DNA from: Gemmatimonadota bacterium
Lineage (GTDB): Bacteria > Gemmatimonadota > Gemmatimonadetes > Gemmatimonadales > Gemmatimonadaceae
DNA: 37,188 bases
Direction: 5' to 3'
Assembly: GCA_021299375.1 (NCBI GenBank)
Contig: JAJTGR010000082.1
Span: 1-37,188 of the forward strand
The translations under genes and the position numbers were made by a program. Positions 7,824-18,917 of this stretch are shown here, in pieces. The notes beneath the pieces were generated by a model, which did not search any database, was not told the DNA's origin, and saw only the letters and a program-made list of their open reading frames with translations. The first letter of the stretch is position 1, and every line of letters starts with the position of its first letter.

Positions 7824-8312
7824 GTGAGCCTCCCGGTCCTCGACCAGCTGCAGCAGCACTTTGCCGTGGCGTCGCGCGGTATCCAGCACGGGGTGCTCGT
7901 TTTCGAGCTCGATCCGGATGCCCTCGTGTCCACGGTGCAACAGTTGCGTGACGCGTTCGGCTTCGACCTGTTTCTCGACGTGACCGCAGTGGACTGGCCC
8001 GATGCCGCGCTGCGGTTCGAGGTGGTGTATCACCTCTACTCCACCATCCACAAGGTCCGCGTCCGACTCAAGCTGCGGGTGAGCGGCAAGGCGCCCGTCG
8101 TCGACACGCTGATCTCCCTGTACGGTTCAGCGCACTACATGGAACGCGAGTGCCACGACATGTATGGCATTCGCTTCCGGGGAAACCCGGACCTGCGTCC
8201 GATCCTGCTGTACGAGGGATTCGTCGGCCATCCGCTGCGGAAAGATTATCCGAAGCAGCAGGAGCAGCCGCTGGTACCGTACCTCCCGCCGCAGGGCGCC
8301 CTTGTCCGCTAG
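7824..8312 (+). CDS. nuoC: NADH-quinone oxidoreductase subunit C
   Basis: Peripheral-arm scaffold subunit of complex I (30-kDa family), without cofactors. At 162 residues it carries the signature region ERECHDMYGIRFRGNPD followed by LLYEGFVGHPLRKDYP near the C-terminus. It starts with GTG at 7824, three bases past the nuoB stop. NuoC and NuoD are separate genes here, unlike the NuoCD fusion of enterobacteria; the two frames overlap by about 11 nt. Confidence 0.96.
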   Translation: MSLPVLDQLQQHFAVASRGIQHGVLVFELDPDALVSTVQQLRDAFGFDLFLDVTAVDWPDAALRFEVVYHLYSTIHKVRVRLKLRVSGKAPVVDTLISLYGSAHYMERECHDMYGIRFRGNPDLRPILLYEGFVGHPLRKDYPKQQEQPLVPYLPPQGALVR

Positions 8313-9534
8313 TCCGATCCCCCGCCCGCCCATCGCCAACCCGGTCTCGACGTCGTTCACGCCGTCGCGCGATGACACGGTCGTCGTCAACATCGGACCA
8401 TCGCACCCGGCCACCCACGGGACCGTCCAGATCATCGCCGAGCTGGATGGCGAGAAGGTCGTACGCACCGATGTGCACTGCGGTTATCTGCATCGCGGAT
8501 TCGAGAAGGAGTGCGAGGATCACACCTGGCACAACCTCATCCCGTACGTCGACCGCCTGAACTACTGCTCGGCGCTGATCAACAACTTCGCCTACTGCGA
8601 TGCCGTCGAGCAGCTCATGGGCATCGAGATCACGCCGCGCACCCGCTTCCTGCGCACGCTGCTGGCCGAGTACTCGCGCCTGGCGGACCACCTCACGTGT
8701 GTCGCCGCGCAGCTCATGGAGCTCGGCGCGATGACCGGCTTCCTGTATCTCGTCACGGTGCGTGACGCAATGTATGAACACCTCGCCGCGCTCACCGGTG
8801 CCCGCGTGACGTATTCGTACGGCCGTATCGGCGGACTCGCCTTCGATGTGCCGGACGGGTGGTTCACGCGCCTGCGGGCCATCCTCACCGAATACGAGGA
8901 GTACATCGACCGCGTGCACGGGCTCGTCGACCGCAACCGCATCTTCATCGATCGCATGCGGAACGTGGGTGTGCTCAGCACGCAGGAGGCGCTGCACTGG
9001 GGCTTCACCGGCCCCATCCTGCGATCCACCGGGGTGCCGCGTGACCTGCGCAAGGACACGCCGTACCTCGCGTACGGTGAGCTGGACTTCGACGTGCCGG
9101 TCGGCATCAAGGGTGACAACTACGACCGCTATTTCGTGCGCATGCGGGAGATGGACGAGTCGGTGTACATGATTCGCCAGTGTATCGATCTCATGCCCGA
9201 CGGTCCGATCAATGTGGACGATCGGCGCTGCGTGTTCCCCGAGAAGGAGCTCGTGTACACCGAGATCGAGTCGCTCATCAATCACTTCAAGCTGGTGATG
9301 GAAGGGCCGGTCGTGCCGGCCGGCGACATCTACGTGGCGCACGAAGGCGCCAACGGGGAACTCGGCTTCTACCTCGTGAGCACGGGTGAAGGCGTTCCCC
9401 ACAAGGTGCACGTGCGCTCGCCGAGCTTCGTGCACATGGGCGGTGTGCACCGCATGCTCGACGGCTACCAGCTCGCCGACATCGTCACCACCTTCGGCTC
9501 GGTGAACATGATCGGCGGAGAGTGCGACCGATGA
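8302..9534 (+). CDS. nuoD: NADH-quinone oxidoreductase subunit D
   Basis: Peripheral-arm subunit lining the quinone cavity (49-kDa family, related to NiFe-hydrogenase large subunits). The family core starts with VVVNIGPSHPATHG, continues through HCGYLHRGFEK and ends with the near C-terminal DIVTTFGSVNMIGGECDR. No ATG or GTG lies between the nuoC stop and the core; I chose TTG 8302, with AGGG about 6 nt upstream, giving 410 residues. An ATG at 8164 is open but would overlap nuoC by 149 bp and add 46 residues of Cys/Arg/Ser-rich sequence unlike the family. The C-terminus overlaps nuoE by ATGA. Confidence 0.95.
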   Translation: MSASPIPRPPIANPVSTSFTPSRDDTVVVNIGPSHPATHGTVQIIAELDGEKVVRTDVHCGYLHRGFEKECEDHTWHNLIPYVDRLNYCSALINNFAYCDAVEQLMGIEITPRTRFLRTLLAEYSRLADHLTCVAAQLMELGAMTGFLYLVTVRDAMYEHLAALTGARVTYSYGRIGGLAFDVPDGWFTRLRAILTEYEEYIDRVHGLVDRNRIFIDRMRNVGVLSTQEALHWGFTGPILRSTGVPRDLRKDTPYLAYGELDFDVPVGIKGDNYDRYFVRMREMDESVYMIRQCIDLMPDGPINVDDRRCVFPEKELVYTEIESLINHFKLVMEGPVVPAGDIYVAHEGANGELGFYLVSTGEGVPHKVHVRSPSFVHMGGVHRMLDGYQLADIVTTFGSVNMIGGECDR

Positions 9535-10007
9535 ACGGGATCCAGCATCTCATCCCCGAGTTCGAGCAGTGGAAGCGGCGATATCCGGCCGGTTTCGAAG
9601 GATCGCTGACCATCCCCTGCCTGCGTCGCATCCAGGAGGAGCGGGGGTATATCGCCGACTCCGATATCGACGAACTGGTCGCCTACCTCGGCGTGCCCCG
9701 CACCCAGGTGGACGAAGTGCTCGGGTTCTACACCCAGTTCACCCGGGAGCCTCTCGGGCGGTACCACCTGCAGGTGTGTCACAACGTCTCCTGCGCGCTG
9801 CGCGGCGCCGAAGGCCTCGTGCGCTATCTTTGCGGCCGCCTGGGCATCCAGCCCGGTGAGACCACGCCCGATGGCCGATTCACGCTGTCCACCGTAGAGT
9901 GCCTCGCGTCGTGCGGCACGGCCCCGATGATGATGGTGAACGATGCCTATCACGAGAACCTCACGCCGGCCGTCGTGGACGCGCTGCTCGAGGAGCTTTC
10001 GCGATGA
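9531..10007 (+). CDS. nuoE: NADH-quinone oxidoreductase subunit E
   Basis: Thioredoxin-like [2Fe-2S] subunit of the NADH dehydrogenase module (24-kDa family, cluster N1a). From ATG 9531 it has 158 residues with four ligands: Cys83 and Cys88 in QVCHNVSC, Cys124 and Cys128 in VECLASCG. An N-terminal helical bundle (about 1-70) precedes the ferredoxin fold. ATG 9531 overlaps the nuoD stop (ATGA) and has GGAG about 10 nt upstream; a GTG at 9522 would add three residues. A second NuoE-like protein, FdsG, is encoded elsewhere in this window. Confidence 0.97.
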   Translation: MNGIQHLIPEFEQWKRRYPAGFEGSLTIPCLRRIQEERGYIADSDIDELVAYLGVPRTQVDEVLGFYTQFTREPLGRYHLQVCHNVSCALRGAEGLVRYLCGRLGIQPGETTPDGRFTLSTVECLASCGTAPMMMVNDAYHENLTPAVVDALLEELSR

Positions 10008-11368
10008 GCGCGCCCGCCACGCCGGAGCTGAGCGGCCGGAAGTTCTTCATGAACTTTCCCGTCACCGAGACATCGCATTCGCTGGCCGCGTATCGCGCTC
10101 GTGGGGGCTACGAGGCGCTCGCCAGGGTGCTGCGCGGCATGGCGCCGACCGAGGTGACCCGGGAGGTCACGGCGGCGGGGCTCCTCGGGCACGGTGGCGC
10201 CGCCTTCCCGGCCGGCCGGAAGTGGGGCGTGGTGAAGCTCGACGATGGTGAGCCGCACTATGTGTGCATGAATGCGGACGAAGGTGAGCCGGGCACCTTC
10301 AAGGATCGCTGGCTGCTGGAGCACGTGCCCCACATGGCCCTCGAAGGGCTTATCATCGCGTCGTATGCGCTGATGGGGCGCCATGGGTTCATCTACATCC
10401 GCGGCGAATTCGACCTGCCGTGGCGACGCATGCGTGACGCCATCGAGGAGGCGTATGCGGCCGGGTTGCTGGGCGAGAACATCATGGGGTCGGGGTACTC
10501 GCTCGACGTGGTGCTCTACCGTGGCGCCGGCTCGTACGTGTGCGGCGAAGCCTCGGCCATGCTGGCGTCGCTCGAGGGCAAGAAAGGATGGCCGCGCAAC
10601 CGCCCGCCGCGCCTGACCGTCAAGGGGCTGTATCAGCGTCCGACCGTGGTGAATAACGTCGAGACGCTGGCCAACGTCCCCGTCATCCTTTCGATCGGTG
10701 CGGCCGAGTTCAAGAAGGTCGGGGTGGGGAAGAGCACCGGCACCCAGATGATTTCCATCTCCGGGCATATCGCGCGGCCGGGCGTCTACGAAGTCGAGTA
10801 TGGCTACTCGTGGGAGAAGTTCCTCTACGAGGATTGCGGCGGCATGCAGGAGGGGAAGGCGCTCAAGTGCGTGATTCCCGGCGGTGTATCGACCAAGATC
10901 CTCGACGCGAACGAGATCAAGGGCGTGACGCTCGATCATGATGCGGCGCTCAAGGCCGGATCGCAGATCGGCTCGGGGGGCATGATTGCCGTGGCCGAGG
11001 GCACGTGCATGGTACGGCTGGCGCGCGTCATTCAGCGCTTCTACCACCACGAGTCCTGTGGGCAGTGTACGCCGTGCCGCGAGGGCATGGGGTGGATGGA
11101 GCGCATCCTCGATCGCATCGTGCGCGGCGAGGGCCGCCTCGACGACATCGATCGGCTCTACACCATCTCGAATGCCAACGACGGCACCACCATCTGCAGC
11201 CTCGGCGACTCCGCCGGGTACGCCTGCTCGGCAATCCTCGACCACTACCGCGAGGAGTTCGAGTACTTCATCAGGAACGGTCGCTCCATGTATGATGGCC
11301 GCTTGACCGTGGTCGATCCGTTCGCGGGCGCCGTGCCGGTGCCGCTTCAGGCAGGGGTTGGCGCATGA
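10004..11368 (+). CDS. nuoF: NADH-quinone oxidoreductase subunit F (FMN, NADH-binding)
   Basis: Binds NADH and FMN and carries cluster N3 (51-kDa family); entry point for electrons. The 454 residues include the Gly-rich GHGGAAFPAGRKW at 62-74, the FMN-contact NADEGEPGTFKDR at 90-102, and N3 ligands Cys352, Cys355 and Cys358 in SCGQCTPCREG with Cys398 in ICSLG. ATG 10004 overlaps the nuoE stop as ATGA. A paralogous domain set is present in FdsB. Nothing unusual apart from GEASAMLASLEG where many homologues have GEETALL. Confidence 0.98.
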   Translation: MSAPATPELSGRKFFMNFPVTETSHSLAAYRARGGYEALARVLRGMAPTEVTREVTAAGLLGHGGAAFPAGRKWGVVKLDDGEPHYVCMNADEGEPGTFKDRWLLEHVPHMALEGLIIASYALMGRHGFIYIRGEFDLPWRRMRDAIEEAYAAGLLGENIMGSGYSLDVVLYRGAGSYVCGEASAMLASLEGKKGWPRNRPPRLTVKGLYQRPTVVNNVETLANVPVILSIGAAEFKKVGVGKSTGTQMISISGHIARPGVYEVEYGYSWEKFLYEDCGGMQEGKALKCVIPGGVSTKILDANEIKGVTLDHDAALKAGSQIGSGGMIAVAEGTCMVRLARVIQRFYHHESCGQCTPCREGMGWMERILDRIVRGEGRLDDIDRLYTISNANDGTTICSLGDSAGYACSAILDHYREEFEYFIRNGRSMYDGRLTVVDPFAGAVPVPLQAGVGA

Positions 11369-12906
11369 AGGGGAACAACGAGCCGGTCGACGCCAACCGC
11401 ACGATCGACTTCTTCATCAACGGCCAGCCAGCCACCGCGTTCGCCGGCGAGACGGTCATTCAGGCCGCGCGCCGCGCCGGTGTGGCGATCCCCCACTTCT
11501 GCTGGCACCCCGAGCTGTCGGTCCCCGGCAACTGCCGCATCTGCATGGTGGAGGTGGAGCAGGAACGCGGCGACCCGTGGTTCGACATCGGCTGCAACAT
11601 GCCGGTCACTGCCGGCATGCGCGTACTCACCGAGTCGGAGAACGTGAAGCGGCTCCGCCGCGACACGATGCAGTTCATCACGCTCAATCACCCGGTGGAC
11701 TGCGGGATCTGCAACAAGGCCGGCGAGTGCATCCTGCAGGACTACCACTACGAGCACAACGGCCGCGCCTCGCAGTCGATCGACCGGAAGAACCACGCCA
11801 CGAAGTTCTTCCCGCTGTCGGACCGCATCATGCTGGACAACGAGCGCTGCATCATGTGCACACGCTGTGTCCGGTTCACCCACGAGGTGTCCAAGTCGCA
11901 TGCGCTCGGTGCCGTCCATCGCGGGGATCATGCGCTGATCCGCCCCGCCGAGGACGCGAACTTCAACGAGGACATGTACTCGGACAACGTCATCGACATC
12001 TGTCCGGTGGGGGCACTCCTCTCGCGCACGGACCTCGATCATTCGCGGGTGTGGTACACGAAGCCCACGCCGTCGGTGTGTCCGGGATGCTCGCGGGGGT
12101 GCAGCATCAACCTCTGGCATCGCAAGCCGGAGTGGGCGTTCAAGGCGCTGGATGCGCGCCTGAACACCCGCATCGAGCGCGTGACGCCGCTGGACAATCC
12201 GGCGGTGAACGGGCCGTGGGTGTGCAACAAGGCGCGCGACCTGGCGGCGATCTTCGAGCGGCCGCGGGCCACGCAGGCCATGGTGCAGGGGCGGGCCGTC
12301 GCGCTGGGCGAGGCAACCGCGGCGGCGGCCGCGCTGCTGGCGACGGCGAAGCGAGTGGTCGCGCTGGTTTCGAGTTGGGGTTCGAACGAGGAACTGGCGG
12401 CCTTCGCCGACGCCTTCACCGCTCGCCTCGGCCGTGACATGATGGCGTACGTGAAGCCGGATCATCTTCCCCAGCCCGGGGAGGTCGTGGCGGACGACCT
12501 TCTCATCCGGGCGGACAAGAACCCCAACACTCGTGGGGCGACGGCGTACTTCCCGATGCTCCCCGCGCAGCCTGCGGCGCTGCTGGCAGGTGCCGACCTC
12601 GTGCTCGTGTGGGGCGAGGGCGTGGCGCCGACGTCGATTCCCGTCGGCCCCAAGGTCATTCGCCTGGATGCGTATGCGCAGGAGCACAACGCCCAGGCCG
12701 ATGTCTTCGTGCCCATCAGCATTCAGACCGAGCGGCACGGACACTACACCAACTTCGAAGGTGCCGTGACGGGCTTTGCGCCGTGCTTCGCCCCGGCACC
12801 CACGGTGGGGCACGCCGAGCAGCTCTTCAGGGCGCTGTCGACCGCGCATGGCAAGCCCACCGCCTCGACCAACGCGGGGAAGGTCGCGAAGGGAGCCCGC
12901 ACATGA
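11365..12906 (+). CDS. nuoG: NADH-quinone oxidoreductase subunit G, short form
   Basis: Iron-sulfur relay subunit of complex I (75-kDa family). Ligand sets are all present: [2Fe-2S] Cys46, 57, 60 and 77; His109 with Cys113, 116 and 122; [4Fe-4S] Cys162, 165, 168 and 213. A further Cys239-x2-Cys-x3-Cys246 with Cys287 matches the extra N7-type cluster known from some bacteria. At 513 residues it is much shorter than E. coli NuoG (about 900): after the N7 region only about 220 residues of reduced molybdopterin-oxidoreductase-like domain remain, with no Mo ligand motif. ATG 11365 overlaps the nuoF stop (ATGA). The gene is not broken; the stop overlaps the nuoH start. Confidence 0.96.
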   Translation: MKGNNEPVDANRTIDFFINGQPATAFAGETVIQAARRAGVAIPHFCWHPELSVPGNCRICMVEVEQERGDPWFDIGCNMPVTAGMRVLTESENVKRLRRDTMQFITLNHPVDCGICNKAGECILQDYHYEHNGRASQSIDRKNHATKFFPLSDRIMLDNERCIMCTRCVRFTHEVSKSHALGAVHRGDHALIRPAEDANFNEDMYSDNVIDICPVGALLSRTDLDHSRVWYTKPTPSVCPGCSRGCSINLWHRKPEWAFKALDARLNTRIERVTPLDNPAVNGPWVCNKARDLAAIFERPRATQAMVQGRAVALGEATAAAAALLATAKRVVALVSSWGSNEELAAFADAFTARLGRDMMAYVKPDHLPQPGEVVADDLLIRADKNPNTRGATAYFPMLPAQPAALLAGADLVLVWGEGVAPTSIPVGPKVIRLDAYAQEHNAQADVFVPISIQTERHGHYTNFEGAVTGFAPCFAPAPTVGHAEQLFRALSTAHGKPTASTNAGKVAKGART

Positions 12907-14057
12907 CCAGCATCTGGCCCGACGTCGTCGTGTCGATCGTGTTCATCACCTATGCGATCGTCATGCTGCTCAGCTTCGGCGGGCTGCTCACGTGGGTGGA
13001 GCGCAAGCAGTCGGCGGTGATGGCGGATCGCGTCGGTGCCAACCGCGCCTACCTCCGCATCCCGTTCACGAACATCAAGTTGGTGTGGCTCGGGCTGTTC
13101 CACGGCATGGCCGACGGCCTCAAGATGCTGCTGAAGGAGAACTTCAAGCCGCGGACGCACGACACGGTGGGGTACTTCCTCGCCCCGTTCATCGTGTTCA
13201 CGCCGGTGCTGCTGGTGTTTGCCGTGGTGCCATTCGGCGGAACCATCGTGCCGGGACACTTGCTGCCGGTGCTGGCGTCCTGGTTCGGTGATCGGGCATA
13301 TCCCATGCAGATCGCCACGCTCGATGGTGGGCTGCTGATCGTCTTTGCCTTCAGCAGTGTCGGCATCATTGGCGCGATGCTCGCGGGCTGGGCATCGGAG
13401 AACAAGTTCTCGCTGCTGGGTGGGCTACGCGCCGGGTCGCAGATGATCTCCTATGAGCTCGTCATGGCGCTCACGGTGCTCGGGCTCATTCTGGTGTACG
13501 GAACGCTCGACCTCGGGGCGATCGTCCGGCAGCAGTCGGGGACCATCGGCGGGGTGCTGCCGGCGTGGGGGATCTTCTACCAACCGCTCGCTGCGGTCCT
13601 CTTTCTGACGGCGGCGATCGCCGAGAACAAGCGGATCCCGTTCGACCTGCCGGAAGCGGAGTCGGAGCTCATCGCGGGGTACTTCACGGAGTACAGCGCG
13701 ATGAAGCTCGGGCTGTTCATGTTCTCCGAGTTCATCCAGATCGCCGTGGTGGGTGCGCTGTTCGCGACGCTGTTCCTTGGCGGCTACAACCTGCCGTACA
13801 TGACGGATGCCGGGTTCACCTTCCCGGGTGGGCGGGTGGTCGAACTGAGTCAGGCGGTGCGTGTGCCGCTGCAGCTGCTCACGTTTCTGGGGAAGGTCGC
13901 GTTCCTGTGCGTGGTGCAGATCCAGATCCGGTGGACGTTGCCGCGGTTCCGGTATGACCAGATGCTTGGGCTGTCGTGGAAGCTCCTGTTGCCGGTCTCG
14001 CTGGCGAACCTCGCCGTGACCGTGGTGGTGCGTTGGCTCACGGGGAGTGCGTCATGA
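12903..14057 (+). CDS. nuoH: NADH-quinone oxidoreductase subunit H
   Basis: Membrane-arm subunit that with NuoB and NuoD forms the quinone chamber. The 384 residues have about eight to nine helices. Family signatures: WVERKQSAVMADRVG near residue 35, the acidic loop AENKRIPFDLPEAESELIAGY and the following TEYSAMKLGLFMFSEF. ATG 12903 overlaps the nuoG stop (ATGA). The segment around residues 105-135 (VVPFGGTIVPG) between helices is a little long. No cofactor is expected. Confidence 0.97.
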   Translation: MTSIWPDVVVSIVFITYAIVMLLSFGGLLTWVERKQSAVMADRVGANRAYLRIPFTNIKLVWLGLFHGMADGLKMLLKENFKPRTHDTVGYFLAPFIVFTPVLLVFAVVPFGGTIVPGHLLPVLASWFGDRAYPMQIATLDGGLLIVFAFSSVGIIGAMLAGWASENKFSLLGGLRAGSQMISYELVMALTVLGLILVYGTLDLGAIVRQQSGTIGGVLPAWGIFYQPLAAVLFLTAAIAENKRIPFDLPEAESELIAGYFTEYSAMKLGLFMFSEFIQIAVVGALFATLFLGGYNLPYMTDAGFTFPGGRVVELSQAVRVPLQLLTFLGKVAFLCVVQIQIRWTLPRFRYDQMLGLSWKLLLPVSLANLAVTVVVRWLTGSAS

Positions 14058-14680
14058 GTACACCGCCGAAGGTCCGGCCACTCCGGTACGCACGGAAGCA
14101 GTATTGGAACGAGGCGGAGATGTCGTGGTATGAGCGCGCGTACCTGCCCGAGGTATTCAAGGGACTGGCGATCACCACGGGCGTGTTCCTGCGCAACATG
14201 TTCAAGTGGGTGACCGGGCGACGTGGCGCGGTCACCACGTACTACCCCGAGGAGAAGCGCAAGGACTTCGCCCCGCGCAACCGCGGGAAGCACATCCTCA
14301 CCCAACGGCCCGACGGCTCGCCCCAGTGCATCGCGTGCAACATGTGCGCGACGGTCTGCCCGGCGAAGGTCATCGAGATCGAGCCTGGATTCGACCCGAA
14401 CGATCCGGCGCATCCGAAGTATCCGGTGCGTTTCGAGATCGACTACTCACGCTGCGTGTTTTGCGGCCTGTGCGTGGAGGCCTGCCCCGAGGATGCCATC
14501 CGGATGCAGGAGGATGTGCCGAACCTCGTGTCGGACAATCGCTACGACATGTGGCTGACGATGGATGAGATGCTCACCTGGCGGCCGCAGTCGGATGTCG
14601 CCAAGCCGTATCCGCCCAAACCTGTTCCGCTCTCGGTGGGTGAGAGCGTGCGGCGGGGGCGCGACCGATCGACACCGTGA
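14054..14680 (+). CDS. nuoI: NADH-quinone oxidoreductase subunit I (two [4Fe-4S])
   Basis: Ferredoxin-like subunit (23-kDa family) holding clusters N6a and N6b that pass electrons to N2. Of 208 residues, the ligands are Cys92, 95, 98 and 102 in CIACNMCATVCP and Cys134, 137, 140 and 144 in CVFCGLCVEACP. An N-terminal amphipathic region (about 30-60) anchors it to the membrane arm. The C-terminal 30 residues are Pro- and Arg-rich. ATG 14054 overlaps the nuoH stop (ATGA), and its own stop overlaps the GTG start of nuoJ. Confidence 0.97.
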   Translation: MSTPPKVRPLRYARKQYWNEAEMSWYERAYLPEVFKGLAITTGVFLRNMFKWVTGRRGAVTTYYPEEKRKDFAPRNRGKHILTQRPDGSPQCIACNMCATVCPAKVIEIEPGFDPNDPAHPKYPVRFEIDYSRCVFCGLCVEACPEDAIRMQEDVPNLVSDNRYDMWLTMDEMLTWRPQSDVAKPYPPKPVPLSVGESVRRGRDRSTP

Positions 14681-15189
14681 TTCTTGCCCTGTTCGGGGTG
14701 ATCGCGTTCGTGAGCGCCGCCTCGATGCTGGTCCTGCGGGAGCCGATGCGCGTGGCGCTGGCCCTGATCGCCTCCATGACCTCACTGGGCGCCATCTATG
14801 GCCTGATCGGTGTGCACTTCATCGCCGCCTTCCAGGTGCTGATCTACGTCGGGGCCGTGATGGTCTTCATGGTCTACGTCATCATGCTGCTGGAGGTGCG
14901 CGAGGCGCCGGGGCGAACGCGGTTTTCGCGCCTGGCGCTCCCCGGGGTCATCGCCGGGGCGCTGCTCAGCGCTGTGCTGGGCATCAGCGTGATGCGTGGC
15001 CGACCGGTGGCGGTCGACGGCGTCACGCCGACAGCTGGTGGCACCTTCACTCTCACGCAGTTTTCCGCGGAGTTCCTGAGCTCCTACTGGCTCGAGTTCG
15101 AACTCACCACGGTGCTGCTGGTCGGCGCCATCGTCGCGGCGCTTGCCGTGATTGCCGTGAGCCGCCGGCAGGGTGGGCACCGTGGATAA
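14677..15189 (+). CDS. nuoJ: NADH-quinone oxidoreductase subunit J
   Basis: Membrane-arm subunit (ND6 family). The 170 residues show five hydrophobic helices; helix 3 contains QVLIYVGAVMVFMVYVIML, the family's conserved glycine-containing stretch with a pi-bulge region in known structures. A polar periplasmic-type loop (about 106-128) separates helices 4 and 5. The start is GTG 14677 in a GTGA overlap with nuoI. The 3' end overlaps nuoK by a few bases. Confidence 0.95.
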   Translation: MILALFGVIAFVSAASMLVLREPMRVALALIASMTSLGAIYGLIGVHFIAAFQVLIYVGAVMVFMVYVIMLLEVREAPGRTRFSRLALPGVIAGALLSAVLGISVMRGRPVAVDGVTPTAGGTFTLTQFSAEFLSSYWLEFELTTVLLVGAIVAALAVIAVSRRQGGHRG

Positions 15190-15484
15190 GGTGCAGGCCC
15201 TGCTGTGGCTATCCGGTGCCCTCTTCACCTTCGGGCTGCTTGGCATCGTCATCCGGCGCAACGCCCTGATCATGCTGATGTGCATGGAGCTCATGCTCAA
15301 CGGCGTGAACCTCAGCCTCGTCACGTTCGCGCAGCAGCGCGGGGACACGGCCGGGGCGGTGCTGGTGTTCCTCGTCTTCGTGGTAGCCACGGCCGAGGTG
15401 GCCCTGGCCATCCCGATCATCCTGCTGTTGGTGCGGCACCTGCGGTCGCTCGACGTCGACCGCTACTCCGAGCTCAAGGGCTAG
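15182..15484 (+). CDS. nuoK: NADH-quinone oxidoreductase subunit K
   Basis: Small membrane-arm subunit (ND4L family) of 100 residues and three helices. The two buried glutamates of the proton path are visible: Glu in LMCMELMLNGVNL (helix 2) and Glu in VATAEVALAIPI (helix 3). I chose GTG 15182 because AGGG lies 8 nt upstream; GTG 15173 is also open and would add three residues, but then AGGG touches the start. The start overlaps the nuoJ stop by 8 nt. Confidence 0.95.
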   Translation: MDKVQALLWLSGALFTFGLLGIVIRRNALIMLMCMELMLNGVNLSLVTFAQQRGDTAGAVLVFLVFVVATAEVALAIPIILLLVRHLRSLDVDRYSELKG

Positions 15485-15490
15485 TCGCGC

Positions 15491-17378
<1,888 letters not shown>

Positions 17379-17386
<8 letters not shown>

Positions 17387-18917
17387 TGTGCTCTTGCTGA
17401 ATCTCCTGTTGTGGCTCCCCGTGGCGGGCGCCCTGCTGCTGGGCGTGGTTCGAGCGAACACGTCGATGGTCCGGCTCGTCACCACGGGCGTGATGGCGGT
17501 GCAGTTCGTGCTGGCGCTGGTGCTCTACCTGCAGTTCGACGGCGGGGTGGCAGGACTGCAGGCGGCCACCACCATCCCGTGGATTGGCGATTGGGGCGTC
17601 TCGTATGCCATCGGCCTCGACGGCATCAACATCCTGCTGGTGCTGCTGACGGCGTTTCTCGGGCCGCTGGTGATCCTCGGCGCCTGGCACGCCATCGACC
17701 AGGACGTGACCCTCTTTCACGTCCTGGTGCTCCTGTTGCAGTTCGCGATGATGGGCGCGTTCCTCGCGCAGGACCTCTTCCTGTTCTACGTGTTCTGGGA
17801 GGCCATGCTCATCCCCATGTTCCTGATCATCGGCATCTGGGGAGGAGCGCGTCGCAGCTACGCCACGGTCAAGTTCGTGCTGTACACCGCGTTCGGCAGC
17901 ATCCTGATGCTGGCCGCCGTGATCTACCTGGTGTGGTCGCTCCAGCGAGCCGGCGGCGTCGCGTCGTTTGCGTTCGCCGATCTCATGCGGGTGTCGCTGC
18001 CGCTGCCAGTGCAATCGTTGCTCTTCGGGGCCTTCGCGCTGTCATTTGCGATCAAGGTGCCGATGGTGCCCCTGCACACCTGGCTGCCCGATGCCCATGT
18101 CGAGGCCCCCACTCCGGGGTCAGTGATCCTGGCGGGGGTGCTGCTCAAGATGGGCACCTACGGTTTCATCAAGCTTGGCTTTCCGCTCTTTCCGGATGCC
18201 ACCCGCGCATTCACGCCCCTGCTCATGACGCTGTCCGTGGTGAGCATCGTGTACGGGGCCTGTCTGGCCCTGGTGCAGACGGACATCAAGAAGATCATCG
18301 CGTACTCCTCCATCAGCCACCTTGGCTACGTCATGCTCGGCCTGCTGAGCCTCGAGCTGGCCGGAATCCAGGGGGCCATCGTGCAGATGGTCAGCCACGG
18401 TCTGGTGGCGGCGGGTCTGTTCCTGCTGGTCGGCATGGTGTACGAGCGCTGTCATACACGGGAACTGGCGGCCTATGGTGGCCTCGCCAGGCAGATGCCG
18501 GTGTATGCCACGTTCTTCGTCGTCTTCACGTTGGCGTCGGTTGGCCTGCCCACCACCAGCGGCTTCACCGGAGAGTTCCTGGTGCTGCTCGGGGCGTTCA
18601 CGGCCGGCTGGTCGCGTCATGTGGAAGGCAGCAACGTGTCACTCTACCTCGCGGCGACGGCGGTGACCGGTGTGGTGCTCGGGGCGCTGTACATGCTGCG
18701 TTTTGCGCTGACGTTCCTGTTCGGTCCGGTGAAGGCGCCGCACCGACCGCTTGCCGATCTGTCGTTGCGCGAGTCGAGCATCCTTGGCATCCTCGCCGCG
18801 TCGATCTTCGCCCTCGGCCTCTTTCCGGATGGCGCCCTGCGCAAGACGGAACGGGCCGCTCTGCAGTACCAGCAGCGTATGACCACCCCGAGCGCATCCG
18901 CCAATGCCCAGCCGTGA
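17379..18917 (+). CDS. nuoM: NADH-quinone oxidoreductase subunit M, proton-pumping antiporter-like
   Basis: Second antiporter-like subunit (ND4 family), 512 residues and about fourteen helices. The conserved glutamate is in FYVFWEAMLIPMFLIIGIWGG, the conserved lysine in FAIKVPMVPLHTWLPDAHVEA, and the APTPGSVILAGVLLKMGTYG signature follows. It starts at GTG 17379 inside the last codons of nuoL (8-nt overlap) and ends overlapping nuoN by 14 nt. The C-terminal 30 residues after the last helix are polar. Confidence 0.97.

Noticed and set aside
8164-8301. Extended N-terminus of nuoD from ATG 8164
   Set aside because: It overlaps nuoC by 149 bp and encodes Cys/Ser/Arg-rich sequence unlike any NuoD.
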